From: Rhea pennata
Lineage: Eukaryota; Chordata; Aves; Rheiformes; Rheidae
Direction: 5' to 3'
Assembly: GCF_028389875.1 (NCBI RefSeq)
Contig: NC_084667.1
Location: 63,900,570 to 63,964,569, forward strand
DNA: 64,000 nt
The stretch's first letter is position 1. Every line of letters starts with the position of its first letter. Of the stretch, positions 46,750-60,216 are shown one piece after another. The notes below the pieces were generated by a model. It was given only the letters and a program-made list of their open reading frames with translations, had not been told where the DNA came from and ran no database searches. The position numbers and the translations under genes were made by a program.

Positions 46750-49700
46750 ATTCTCAAATATTCCTCTTTGGAGATTCCTGGAAACTATTTATTTTTAAAA
46801 GAAATATTTATACCATACAATATCACATTTTGTAAGGAATAGAAGGAGTTCTTAAAAAATAGCTTTACCAATGGGAGAAAAAGAAAGGTTAATTAAATCA
46901 ATGAAACTTTCAGTCTCCTTTCAGCACAAAAACATTTGTGCAGTGGTTAAGGATATTAAGTATGTTTTACATTATGAAAAGAGAAGCCTCATTTCACAAA
47001 TCCCCCAACAGGAGTAAGGAAAGGCATTCTGAACAGCATGCTGGATTGTCAGGGAAACTTTTATGGACATACGGAAATACATCTTACCTTAAAAAGAGAA
47101 ATATCAAGAGGGATATGCACAAAGTTAAAAGCAAAGCAAGTGCTGTAGAATCAAAAGTGATTACATTGAAAATGGCAGTTTGCTTGTCAAAGCAGCTAAG
47201 ACAGCTCCCTCACCAAACAAAGTACTAATCGTTCCAGCTGTTTCTAGAGTCTTCTAATATTGCTGCTTATCATTAAAAATACATACTTTAGAATTTTGTA
47301 ATGTTCTAAAGGAATAATTATTGGATTTTAATTTATTCTTAGATAACTTCTTCAGACAACTGTCAAGCATGTTTTATTTATGAGATACTTGTGTGTTTTT
47401 TTCTTTTAATAAATGAATATATTCATTTTGACAGACATCTAAAATGCAGAAGAGTTTCAGTACATCACTTCTGTTACAGGACACTATCAAAATTAATTTG
47501 CATACTCTGAGTATTACAATTTTAGTAGACACTTTCCAACAAAAAGGTCTTAATAAGGAAAGAATAAAACCAAGCCCCAAGATCAAACTCAGATTTGAAT
47601 TCAACATCAAACAAACTTGTTAAAGAAAGCTATTCCCAGACTTTACCTTTAATAACACAATCCATTTAGAATTGTTGTTCCTTTTTATTTTGTTTTATAA
47701 AACCAATAGAACAAAACCACCAGACCTCAAATACAGCAGCATTTTATGGTGTACGTGAACACAAATCGTACCATGGTGTATCACTTCCTTTAAGAATTCT
47801 CCCGTTGGTGGAGGGAAGAGCAGTGAGATCAACAAGAAGAGTAGCTAAGTACAAGGAGGTCATTCAGAAGCTATGAGTTCTATAGCAGAGGTACAAGAAA
47901 ACCCTGTCACTTTCCATCCCATTAAACAAGCTATGAGCTACGCGTTAGACTCACTGGGATTACCAGCAAACCCCTACCAAGATGTGTGCCAGCTCTTGCT
48001 CACATCCTCTATCAATTATTTAGTTCCTTTTATGCAAATACTGTTTCGTAGCAGCAATGGAGAAATCCATAACAGGAAGAAGAGCAATACCCATTTAGAA
48101 GAATTAAATGGTTGATGAAAAGGATGACACTTTGCAGACCAGAGCTATTGAAATCCTACAGTACTAGTACCTCTGAAATGCCTGTGCACATACACAGATG
48201 GGGAAATTCAAAGTTTTGTTTTGTTTTGTGTTTTTAACCATCAATTTTATGCAAAATTATATAACAAGGCAATAAGCAGACTCCTGTATTCACAGTTCAG
48301 CCCAGTCGCAGAAGTGAGGCCTCTGTAGCAGATGTCTTTATTATTCAGGTTCTAAGCTTTCATTTTGTATTTTACAGGGCATGTATGTAACAGCTCTGGC
48401 AAATGGTGTTTATCTGAAGAGAGGCTTCACTATTCTTTAGATTGAGAAGCCAGAGAAAAACTAAGGGCCACTCCTGCATTCATTTTCCAAGCAAAATGTC
48501 CCATTGATTTCAGTGCATATATAGGATCAAAACTATTCTCTTCTGTGGCACCTCTAAAATTCCTGGGCCAAATTTCCCCATGGTGTATGCAGAGGCAAGT
48601 CTGCTCCCTTCAGCAGAAGTATGCTTGTTGAATAAGATTCAACAAAGATGCTCCGAGGAGGCTTACTTTCTTCCAAGATCCTTCCCATTAAACATACTGG
48701 TAAGTAAATGCAGACAATCCTGGGTGCATCCAGCCGAAGCATTGCACGTGTCTCTACTGCTAGCTTTTAAATCCTTGTCTGGGATTTTTCTCAAAGGTTT
48801 ATCCCTTTTCTTGTCAGTAACCTAATTACAGTTTTCCTGCTGAACTATCCATGAACCGTTTGACCACTTACACCTAGGTTTGCACTGGCAGGTTTGGGAG
48901 TGGAGATACCTTACTAATGCCTCTCCACTGCAAGGCCATGGCAAAGTGGCTTGTCACAAACGTACGCAGTTCAGCGGGTGTGAGAAGGACCTCTGTCACC
49001 CTTCGTACTCCAACATAACTTACAGAGTCTCATAACGATCCCTAAATTTATCCCAGAGAACCAGAAGCACGGGTGTAAGACTACAACTTCAAGGTCTTTA
49101 TCCACTTTCTGCTGCAGCCCCTTTTGCCACACTTTCATAGTGTTCATAGTTGCATACAAGCAGTATGGATTAAAAGTAAACAAAATGTTATTAAATATAT
49201 CAACTTAATAACTCATTGAATTTGAATTTTCTGGAATTGACATACATAATATTAAATCTACAGTGTTGTACCAGTGTGTCCTAGACATGAAGAGATCTCT
49301 TGTAAAAGCTTTGTAATGTGAGTGCCCTGTATATCTATGGTGCTTCTGCATTTAACTATCTTTAATTATACTGTTACTGATAATGGAAAATTTTTGCTAA
49401 AACAGGAGATGCTGAAGTGTGTTTTTATGGAGTGTAGTTATCTCCAAGAACAGAATTATGCTTCCATTACAAAATTCTACACTTAAAGTCCTGGCAACTG
49501 GCAAAGGCAGAATTTAAAATCTCTGAGAGACATGGAAATAATAAAAAAATTATGCACAAGCATAGATAAGTCCAGAGAACTGGAAAGAAGGAAAGCTAGA
49601 GGGCATACACACACATTTCTGATTTGGCATTCATCAAGTTGTGCATTTACAGTCTATAGAAAGAGAAGTTATTCTCCTGCAGCAGGCTGCAAGAGCAGTT

Positions 49701-51308
49701 CTCTCCATCTCGAATGGCTGTCGCATGCCACAGAAGCTCAGAGCCCTTTAGGAAATCCTGGCTGCCTTAGGCACAGCATATTTCCAAGCAGATTATTCAA
49801 GGGGCTTTCTACGGGGTTCAAAATTGTGCGGAGAGTATAAGAGCAAAAATCTGTCCTGAACAGTCTCTGCAGAGGACTGTATGAAGTCACTGTCACCACC
49901 TTCCTCTCCCCTTGTCCCTACTGTTAATAGACCAATTGTTAAATCTTGCCTTAAAATCAGATTGTTACCTATGGGGGGGCTGTGACTGACCTTGCACAGG
50001 GATCTGCGGCACAAGGCCGTGGGTACCACATGCTGCATGAGCAGTCCTACTCTTCTTTCTCCTCAACATGGTATTTTCACAACTAGTTCACTCCTAAGAG
50101 GGTATCTTATGTTCTGTGGTGTTCCCCCACCTCCACCAGCTGCTCCACCAGCTACTCACTCACATGCTTCTTTCTCCCTTGGGCTCGCTGCAGGGGTAAA
50201 ACTGTTCTCCTTGAACACTACTGCTATGTTCTTCTTCAGATCCCTCCTTCTGTTCTGCAATGAGCAAACCTGACTGCTAGTAGGTAACAGCCAGGCAGTG
50301 ACCTTTAGACATAATGTGATTCCATTTCTTTGTACCAAATATAAAACCAGTGACACTCAGACTTACTTCCCAAGAAATCAGGGCATCAAATTCATCAAAA
50401 AACAAAGATAACCTGATCGCAAAGATATGTGGTAGACTGTGCTGTCCTCACAGCTGCTGAGCTCTGCAGCACTACACTGGTCTTCCTGGTCCTGCAAACT
50501 GTAAAAGAGGACCTAAACCTTTAACGGTAATCTCTTACGCTGGTACAAATGCACACTAACCTGGAGGAAGTCAGAGGAGAGTCTCTGTTATCCTGTGTGC
50601 TGTTAACATGTGTTGCTAACTGTGATCTAGAGAATCTACAGTACAACAAAGACACCTCGTGGCTGTCCTGCAAACCGCACAGGAGACAAAGAAAGCGACC
50701 GGCCCAGAAGAGGATCTGACCAAAACATGAGTGTCTGCAGTCTGGTAACAATCTTTGCACCTGCTACCTGCCACCTACTTGTAAATAAACTACTAATTCC
50801 TCATTCAAATCAAAAATATATTAATTGAGCATAATCATTTCTTAATTACAAAAATTAAAACATGTAATTCACAGAGAATGATGTTTGTTTCCAAATTAAA
50901 CAAACTCAAATTATGAAATCTAAAAATCACAATAACTTTAACAGCCATTTAATTTGACCTGATATGTGAAGTGAATGCTATGAAAAATATTTTAAGCCTA
51001 GAAGTAAGCTCTTACGTTAGAGATAGTACTCTAAAACCTTCTAAGCACTTTAAATTAAAGAACAACATGGTAACTTGCTAACATTTACTTTTAAAACATT
51101 TTAAATACATTATAATACTTACAATTTTACTATAAATCAGCAGTTAGAATAGCGTGTTGATAGTTTCATCATTTATACAAGTGCAACTGTGTGATATATT
51201 TTAAAACATAATTTTAAAAAATGTATTTTTAAAAATGAGTGCAACATTGAAGTGCATAATCTACATTCAGATGTACTTTTGTTACTGTTCCTTGTATTAG
51301 TGTTCATA

Positions 51309-51358
51309 CTTGCTCACATATGCACACACGCATATATATGTATATACACACATACATG
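51309..51358. repeat. CA/TA microsatellite
   Basis: Alternating purine-pyrimidine run containing cacacacgcatatatatgta and tacacacataca. It could adopt cruciform or Z-type structure. Confidence 0.8.
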
Positions 51359-53470
51359 TAAAAGGCCCTATTTAAGTGCATGTATTATAACCAAGTGGCA
51401 ATTTTTGTTAATACCTACAACCAGATTTCTGAGCAGCTGAACAAAATTGGCATTGTAAATTTATCAGCATAAAACCTTGATTCCATACATAGTGATGACT
51501 TACTTTCTTCCTTAACTTCACAAGAAAATTCATTATACCACGAAGCATGGTATCTTCCTAGTGTATTAAAACTGAAGAGCAATTAATTCAGATCATGAGG
51601 CTGTTGAGAAGAAAAAACGCAAAACAGTATAGAGTAAAGGTGGAGAGATCAGACTCTGCTCTCCATTTCACCAGTGGAAATCCGAAGAAATCATATTGAC
51701 TTCAGACTTCTTGTCAGGTAAGCTCAGGAATTTGATTATTGATTTACAGCAGGGTGAGTGAAAACAGAAAAAGCCAAAGGAATCTGTGTCGCTTGGGATC
51801 CAGATATTCTACATGTAGAATGCTTGCTTCACTGAACTCAAGAATTTTATTAGTTAATTCATGTTTCATTCATTCATAATTACTTTTTATACTGTGATTG
51901 TGAATGCAAGTACAAAGGGCCAAATTCTCCCTGCTGTAAGCCACTTAAGTTTGTGCAGCACACCTCAGGAAGAATTCTTCCTAGAGTGTTTCTCATTTTC
52001 ATAGATGTTATTGACTGTTATGGTCAATTTAGCTTGGAGAGGCTATTGGCTGCCTTCCTGTAAAAAAAGAAACAATTCAAAGTCAAACCATAGAGACTTT
52101 GCTTTAAAAAAAGATGCGTTAATTTAGGGAAGTTAAGACATAAATATCCTGTTAAGTCAGATGCTGTGGTAACAACAGCTTTATTATGTACACTTCATAG
52201 ATGAAATTGGGACTTGGAGCTCTGTCATTAATACAGACAGGCCTAGATTTCACCATGTATTTTACTACACTCATGTGCTTTTGAAGCATTTTAATAACTT
52301 TTTTAACAAAGAAGAGATCATTCACCAAGAAGATCAAACACTGAAGACCCTTAGGGCCAGATTTGTAAACATACTTGGGTATTGCTTTGCTGGCCCTGCA
52401 AGGCTTAAATATCTTACCAGTTTCAATTCTGCTGAAAGTCAGTTATCACATTCCCCATAGGAGCTGGTGGCTCACAAATGGCAAGCAGAGTACTACGCCA
52501 TTAGTAGTTCATAAACACCTTGTTACATCTGCTAGCTCAGTCCAGTCTAACTTATTGATTTTTCTGGACGCTCAGAAAGTAGCTTTGAAAGCTGCTCCAG
52601 TTACATAATCACAGCACAAAAACTGTACAGACCCAACATGAGGGAGCCAGAACGTGGCCTGAAAGAACCTCGTAAGATAATAATGTATTATCTTATTATC
52701 GCTCTCACCTACAACCAGCTGATGGATGTAGATTGCTTGGTGCCATCAAAGGGTAAAAGGCAAACACTCTTAAACACAAGTGTTTCCATTCCAGTTCAAA
52801 TACCTCTTTTTGGTGGAATCTGCCTTCTAATAAAATATGATTTACAACTACAATAATGAAAACTGGACATGCCGAAGGCTGGAATATCTTAATACTCAAA
52901 AAAGCAAACAAACTTGAAGTTCTGTTACACGCAGAGGACTGTCATAGGGACTCCACTGATAAAGCAAAGTTCAGTTTTGCACAGTGAGTGAGGGATTCCA
53001 ACTCCTTTTTTTGTACATGAAGCAGAGAGTGCCTTCCCCAAACATAAATGAACTCTTTAAAAGAGTGAATAGTCTAAGAAAATTCAAGCAAACCCTTCTG
53101 GTACTTTTTGAAATAAAGTGAGATGAAACTGTATCTTTCAAGAGCTTTTCCTTCCTGCATGGGTCATTTCTCTTTCTGATCATAAAAGAGGAAAAACACA
53201 TGCATTTTAAACTTTCAAGAGAAATAAATACATTATACATAGACTACGCTTGAATAAATTAGGTGGCAGTAAATCTAAGTTATTAATAAAAATCATGTAC
53301 AAGTGTTTTGATTAAATAGGTCACATATAGACTTAGGGCAAGAATTCAGCTGACTCCAAAGGGTAACTGTCTTAATATTGGTACATCAACCAATCACCCT
53401 GTGGCATCCACAGCTAATTTTCATGCAACAGTTCCAGGATTCACTAGCACAAGAAACTGAACAGAGTGAA

Positions 53471-53780
53471 TTAAAGTCCACACTGGTGAATGAGTAGTAG
53501 CTCTCTCAAAAGATTTCGTAGCTGCATGGTACCTTGAATATCAACGAAGCAAAGGCAGCAGGACAGTGGACGGAGTTGGTGCTGAAAAAGCATTGGTAAA
53601 AGATCTGAAGGAACCTTAAAACAAAAACTTTCTGGACTCAGGAGACTTGGATCTTCCTCCCTACATAGATACATGGTCCATGTTGAATTTACATTACAAT
53701 ACAAATTAACTAATTGACCATAGATTAAGGAAGAGCTGCATGCCTTCCTATCTTTGCATTTTTCTGGTGATATAAAACAA
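53471..53780 (-). CDS. Candidate terminal exon downstream of LRRC9
   Basis: Acceptor actgtgtttacag at 53781-53793 has a good pyrimidine tract. The segment then stays open for 102 codons to TAA (53471-53473). It needs one base to complete a codon, exactly what the candidate exon at 55795-55969 supplies (AG+T). It encodes CFISPEKCKDRKACSSS, MYLCREEDPSLLSPESFCFK and a hydrophobic end LRNLLRELLLIHQCGL. It is cysteine-rich, and I recognise no domain. The open frame extends further upstream, so another acceptor (aaacttcag near 53849) is possible. It could be the C-terminal end of an extended LRRC9, a separate gene, or chance. No close poly(A) signal was found. Confidence 0.35.
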
Positions 53781-55794
53781 CTGTAAACACAGTTGAAATG
53801 ATTACTGTAGTCTTCCTGCTTTGACACATCAGTGAATCTTCCCTGAAGTTTTTTTTTTTTAAAAAAGAAAGTACTAGGAACTAAAGACAGATCCAAAGTA
53901 TCTGAAATCATTAAAACTGAATAACAGCATTCTTGTTTGGTTTCTTATTTAATGTTGTATAAATTTCTCATTATTAAAAAGTTCCATTAAAATAGAAATT
54001 AATGTGCAAATATCAGTAATAAATGTAAAAATGCTAAGAGATAGTAGAACTATCCTCAAGCTGAGAGTTCTAAACTTAAGAAACTCAAGGAAGATAATAC
54101 TTCAAAGAAAACTACAGTAAAGTAGGAAGTATACAATTAAGACATGTGAATAGCTTAAACTCTGCCTGAAATGATGTCATGAGGGGAAAGGTTAAAAAAG
54201 TCCTAATTTGTCCTAACATACCACTTCCTCTAATCTGGGATGACATCACTAGTATTGCTTAATCACAGGCAAACACTTTTTTATGACAGTCTGAGTGTCT
54301 TTCCTGTATTCTAATTTTTGCATGTTGGATTTCATAAAAAGTGATATTAAATTTGAACCTCACAGACTCTTTATGTATAGTTTTGTAATGTTACAATACG
54401 CTGAGGGAAATGGGAAGAGATGAAAGAACACATGTGCCATGTGAGAAAGGCAAACATACATAGCAAAAGAGAATTCTTGCTACACTTTCTCACCTACCTT
54501 ATTTAAAAATACATGATGTCCATATGGTTTTTTTAATGTGTGTGGATCAATCCACAAGACAGGGAAGGAGTCATGCATTCTGCTTTAAGTGAGAAAAACC
54601 CATTTTATGAGTGCAACAGAAATGCCTGTAAAAGTATCCTGGAGAGTATGCAGTTAAGGTAGAATTCAGTCCTGTGAAGAAGTCAGCTTAAATCTACACT
54701 TAGGGGGAATTTTTCCCTGTGGAAATCAGTCATGATGATTAATGTCACTTCATTGCTATCATTGCTGTATGTATCAACATGGTACTACCTGCTAGAATAA
54801 GGTTCATTCAAAGTGTTTATCTCTTCAGAGACTTTGTGGAAACTACTCCTATCACCTTTGTGCATATGGAAACACCAACTGTAGATGGATGTGTGAGAAA
54901 CATCTTTTAGAACAAGCCCTTAAATAGCTGTCTCTTTTCCACTGACAAAATAAAACCTACAGTCTTTTAACACAGTTTGCTAGCAAAGAGAAGGCTTATA
55001 CCATGCTTTACATGTATAATGATATATGAAATATGCCTAAGAACAATGCTTATTTGGGGCTGAATCTTTTAAGAAAAGCAACCATGCATATTGATTGCAC
55101 AAAGAATCATCCCACTGATGTAGATCTACACAACTGATTTTGAAGGAATCTCTTCAGATAGTAGATTTTAGTAATAAGATGGAAACGTAAAAATCATAGT
55201 GTCAAACCTGTCTGTTCATTTCCTCATTGCAGAAAAATATTTGATACAATAAGATAAACTAGTGTAGTATTTCATCACACACAGGCTGACTTCAGCTGCT
55301 GACACTCAATAATAGCAAGATATTGTGAACAGTATCACAATTTTCAGATATATTTAATCACAGTAACAGCTTCACTCTTGTATTCATGCTCTTGTACTTA
55401 CTATTTTTGATAACTTAACAAAACAAGGCTGCAAGCAACAGAAAACAAAGAATAAACCCAAAAGTCTTGAGCTAGCAATAGAACAGGATTAACAGGGATT
55501 TGGGTGATACAAGTTTATTTCTGTTAAACAGATGACCCCATTTGATAGTTATTGTTCTAATTTCAAAAATTTAAGTTGTTTTCTCCTCTGTCTTTCTAGA
55601 GAATTGTGAGTTTTACCAAAAGCAAGAGAGAAAGCACATTTTTGGTGGAGCTGGAAACTGGAAAATTTGACATAACTTGGAGAAAAAAAAGTAGTATTTT
55701 CTTGCACATGAGGCAAATGAAGGAAGAAGAGAAGGGCTTTGGATGCAAAACCAAGAAAAGGAAAAGCAGCATTTCAGTCTGGTAGCAGCCTCAC

Positions 55795-55969
55795 CTGCCT
55801 TTATTTTCTCTGTTGTTCTGAAGTAGTTGGGTAGTTCGAGAAGTAACACTGTGATGAGCCAAATGATTTAGAAGATTAGCTGCTGCTGTTCCTTTGGCTT
55901 GCCAAAGAGCTCTTTCTGCATGAATGCTTCGAGGATTATTTATTATAATTCCTGGGTTCTTAGACTTAT
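55795..55969 (-). CDS. Candidate internal exon downstream of LRRC9
   Basis: This is the best unassigned exon in the window. It has acceptor ttttgtgttgcag and a consensus-quality donor ggcag/gtgagg, and only one of three frames is open across all 175 nt. It encodes KSKNPGIIINNPRSIHAERA, then LWQAKGTAAANLLNHLAHH and ends NNRENKG. Incoming phase needs two bases (AT) and outgoing leaves two (AG). These match the candidate exons at 59656-59755 and 53471-53780. The helix-friendly, polar composition looks like real protein. I do not recognise the family. If the donor were unused, the frame would stop at the TGA inside it. Confidence 0.5.
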
Positions 55970-58900
55970 CTGCAACACAAAATGCACATAGATATTCTCC
56001 CTACACAGTCTTACCCAGCTACCAGTCATCAAGAATTCCACTCGTTCCCCTTTTCTTCCTCCTAATTTTCCTAGACAATGATTTTTATATCATTTCCTTT
56101 GAGTTTTCAGCACAGTTAAAATTTTAATTTACAGACTGAAATTTGTGCTTATTGTTTAATAAACAAATAAATCATTTTAACTGTGCAGCTTTTGAAAACT
56201 GTGAAAAGCTAATTCTTCAATCAACAATTCAGACTGAATCTGAAGATCCAAAACTAAGGTGAAGAACACGTGGGAAAGACATACATTCCCCCTGAAAATG
56301 CATGTATTTCCCAGCTGTAGGAAGGTTGTTAGAAACTTACAGAGATGTAAATCTATTGCAAAACAAAAAATAATTATACTTGCTGCGAAATTCACTGCTT
56401 TACATGTACACAAAATTTGTTAATTACAGATTTGTTTGCAAGATACCCTGGGAAGATCAAAATGCCCTTGTTAAAACTGTTTTATATGGACTATGTAATA
56501 TCTAGCATGAGGGAGTATAACTACGTGAAGTGTTCAGGAAAGGAATACTTTGCTTATGCTTACTTTTTATGTTTGTTTATGCTTACTTTTATTTGTTACA
56601 GTCAACACAGGTTTTTCAAGTTTGTGATGAAATGTAAAATCAGAGCCAAAGAAATGGTTTAAGTTTTCATTCAGATTCACATTTGTTATTCTGAGAGGAG
56701 AATATCTTGGAAAGTTTGCTGGCAATGCAGGAAGTCCACAGCCTTTTGGAGAGTTTGCCACTTGGGAACCCTTGATAAGACAAGGAAAGACAAAATAAAG
56801 ATTCAGTATCTCAGCCTGTATGATAGAAATGTCTTTTTTTGGTTTGTAGTAGTTACACAGTAATGATCCACTTTTTGTCAGTAAAGGATGAGTTGTTCAA
56901 AATACCGTTATCAGCTTAAGATTTTACTATTGAACTTTCTAGACAAGTTGTTGGACAAAAACAGAAGCTAGTCAAACTGTATATATTAAAAAGCATCAGT
57001 AGCCATAAAACTCCAACCAAATTGTGAATACTTCCAAGTACAAATCTACTGTAAAACGCTGGAGCCGATTTTACTGAAGAAGATGGAAAGCAATACATTT
57101 TCATATGTAAACCAATTACAGAGGATGATTGGCAAAGAGTTGATAATAATTCAGCTTTGGGAAGATCTTTATAATATTTAGAAATACTTAGTAGTTCATA
57201 AATCTCACTATGTGAACACAACTTCCTGCAGCAATTGATTTAAAGCTGCGTGTCAGTCTGCTGATTTGCTAATTTTGTTAAAACTGTGTACAGTACAGTG
57301 CCAATGGTAACTGATTGCCTCCTGTAAATCAGCTTTAATTCAGCTGTGAAAACCTTAAAGAGATTTAATCAATAGAATGAAAAAAGAAAATAATATTATT
57401 TACAGAGTACTCTGGTGTCAACCTAAAGTAGTACTAAATAAAGTGCTAACCTACTTTCTGTTGGGAAAATCTCTTTGAAGCTTAACATCAAAAGCACTTT
57501 TTAAGCTTAAACAATACCATACGGTTTCAATTCTTGCTTTCTAACAAGCACTTTAAAAAGCACAACTAAAATGCAACTGACAAACTTGAAAAATCTTTTG
57601 TGTTGTTCCACTTGAATGATCTAATGAGAAAATGGCTCAGTTCTGTTGTAGCTAATGAGGTATAACATCTTCACTGAACCTGAATATAAAACAGAGGTTT
57701 CGCTAAAGATATAGTCTTAACATGCTTCTATTGCTTTACTCATTCTGCCATGTTTTTATTTAAGTGATGTCCAATGAATAAAAGTACAGGTCAGTTTTGA
57801 AATAAAACATTTACACAAGGAATTACTCAATCCACAAGTGCTTTGAACTCTTGTATACAAATGTTGTGGCCTCAAGTAGCAAAATGTGTTTCAGTAGGAC
57901 ACTAGCTTATTAAGATCCTGAATCTGCAAAGAGAGAGATTGCTGTAATCACACAGAGATTTGTGATAGCATTTTTTTGAGGGATGATGTTCCCAGACAGA
58001 GCCCAAGTGCACATGGATTTTAACCTATCTGGTTTTGGCAGTGTCCTGCTGTCAATGTTAAGACTGAGATCTGACAAACCAGTGAAGATACCACTAATAC
58101 TAGAATCAAATAATGATATTTATTACCATACTACATAGAAGCTAGTATCACACTAAAGGGTGTACAATGACATGCTCATGCCACAACAACTTACAGTCTA
58201 CTGGCAGTGCTTCTCATCTGCAAAGCACAGTGCAAAGAGGTTTGAGGAAAAATTAGACATGGTGATGAGGAAAGGAGAATAAAGCTGATCTTACTGATGC
58301 TTCCAATCATACTTAGATTTCAAATGTGTAAAAGAATGGTTACTGTGTTCCACAAATATAAAACTGAGACTTGAAGAGAGGAATGGCTTGCAAAGCACAG
58401 AATGAGAACAGAGTCTGATCACTCATTACTCTCCATTAAACCTTCTGGGGAAATGAATAGTCAAAATGAATACTACAGTTTTTTGAGCTGCAAGGGAAGA
58501 ATTCTGTTCATCAAATAAAACTCTGGAGAAGCTTCACACAGTGATAGGAAAAACACAGGTCTGCTGTGGTGACAACAAGGTCTTTCAGTGGGTGGGATCT
58601 TAAACAGAATCATAGAGACAATGAACCTTCTGTCTGTAAGAAGCACGTGCTGGCACAGCCTCCTCTCTGGCTCCTTGCTGTTATTATTGTTACTATTGTA
58701 TTTAGAAAACCTAATAGTGAACCCTTGTCTCTGTTCCAGTGAGTTTATACTCTAAAATGAGATGAAACACACCCAATGAATGCAGACAGACTGACAGATG
58801 GGTGAGTACAAGAAAATAATGAGAAATAAAACTGGTCAGTGTGACAGAATGGTCTCAGCAGATGCCCAACTGCTGTCGAGTTTTCTTTTGGTTTCATAGT

Positions 58901-59655
58901 CAGGAAGAATTTCAGAGCAAGGTCTGAAGGAAAGTAACAGTGTAGTTTATCCATGGAGGCCCATCTCAACAAAAGGAGTTGCAGTGGTAGAAATATGGCA
59001 GTGAACAAGTGGGTGTTGATGACTGGTCAGCTCAGGGTATGCAATTGCAATCTCCAGGAGTTAGGAGATGACTCCACTCTCAATAGGAAGCATAGCGATA
59101 GACCAAACAACCACAGAAAGGGAGACAAGTACTTTTATGAGGAAGGACGGTGAGAGCTAAGATGAAACTACAAGCTTATGGGCAAAGCAATAAATGAGGA
59201 ATACTATTTTTGCAGCATTATTTTAAACGGATGCAGATGTGGCAAGACAGAATCTTTCAAGATCAAATAAGATGATACTGCATTATCAAAATATGGTTGA
59301 GAAAAATTATGAAGTAACTATTAGCATGAAGAGAATCTGGAATAAGTCAGGCAACAACCCCATTTACCAAGAAAAAATGGGCAGATAAGGTATAATGGTG
59401 AATACTGCATCTTGAAATTATAGCTTAGAACCTTTGTGCAGTATTGCTGTTATACTGCATTACATAATAACATTATGAGGTAAGAGAATTAGGTTCCCAG
59501 AAGCTTTTATAAAAATAAAAAAAAAAAATCCGTATTTTATACCCTGCAAAAACATGGGTATTCTGAATATGTATATTTGTGTTCAGCATTGACACATCTG
59601 CAGGACACTGGTATGCATTTGCTATGCCTGGAGGTTTGGCTCATCAGAACTGTAC

Positions 59656-59755
59656 CTGCCAATGGAATTTCTTCCCATGACTTCATTTTATCCATGGTCA
59701 AGCCCATCCAAAAGCTGTATAACTTCATAAGCATACAGATTGAGGGTGAACCCTG
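59656..59755 (-). CDS. Candidate exon following the last certain LRRC9 exon
   Basis: Acceptor cattttcgcag is followed by CAG, a tandem NAGNAG acceptor that can add or drop one glutamine. Donor ttggcag/gtacag. The segment is 100 nt, starts in phase 0 and leaves one base, which joins correctly both to the preceding LRRC9 exon (ending at codon CAA) and to the AT start at 55969. It encodes QGSPSICMLMKLYSFWMG and DKMKSWEEIPLA. The frame is also open beyond both borders, and the plus strand is open as well, so the coding evidence is weak. The case rests on splice sites and phase. Confidence 0.3.
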
Positions 59756-60216
59756 CTGCGAAAATGAGTGGACGTGCATGGAACCTCAGGGTAAATGTAA
59801 GTTACTACTGGGGGTAAGTTTCACATTTCCAGACAGTAAGATCTCTGGTGTCATCTGTACTTACAGACAGATAAGTCTGAGAATCTAGTGGGACTTTTGT
59901 GTTCTGAATATTTGGTCTGTATTGCAATGCCTATTATAGGTAATTCAGTGAAGGTAATACAACAGCCAAATAGCACGCATCTGCTTGACAGAATGATAGA
60001 GACAATCTATCATATGTTCTTACACTCACTAAGTTCTGAGAGGAAGAGATGGAGCATGTAGTATGTTATTCTCCTGACTAGAAAACCTGATATAGACTCT
60101 CTGAAGCAATATAGAAGGAAAAAAAATCTCTTTTAATGCTGTGATAACTACATTAGACATCCATCACAGGTGACCTGAATACTGTTCTTGGAGTTTGATT
60201 ATAACATTTGCTTTAC

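Larger units (their letters stand above)
43951..53470. other. AT-rich interval with no supported gene
   Basis: Open frames here are short and motif-free. A T34 run lies at 46712-46745 and a CA/TA microsatellite at 51309-51358. A segment at 48609-48700 on the plus strand is flanked by acceptor- and donor-like sites, but only one frame is open and nothing supports it further. Confidence 0.5.

Noticed and set aside
48609-48700. Plus-strand segment between cccttcag and ctg/gtaagt
   Set aside because: Splice-like borders only. One frame is open over 30 codons, which is expected by chance, and no neighbouring exon fits.
58600-58680. cagaatcatagaga string resembling a CR1 tail
   Set aside because: Too short, and the conserved gatcatctag block is absent.
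59577-59888. Plus-strand 103-codon ORF antisense to the candidate LRRC9-tail exon
   Set aside because: No recognised motif, and no plus-strand gene nearby to which it could splice. It does lower confidence in the minus-strand exon.
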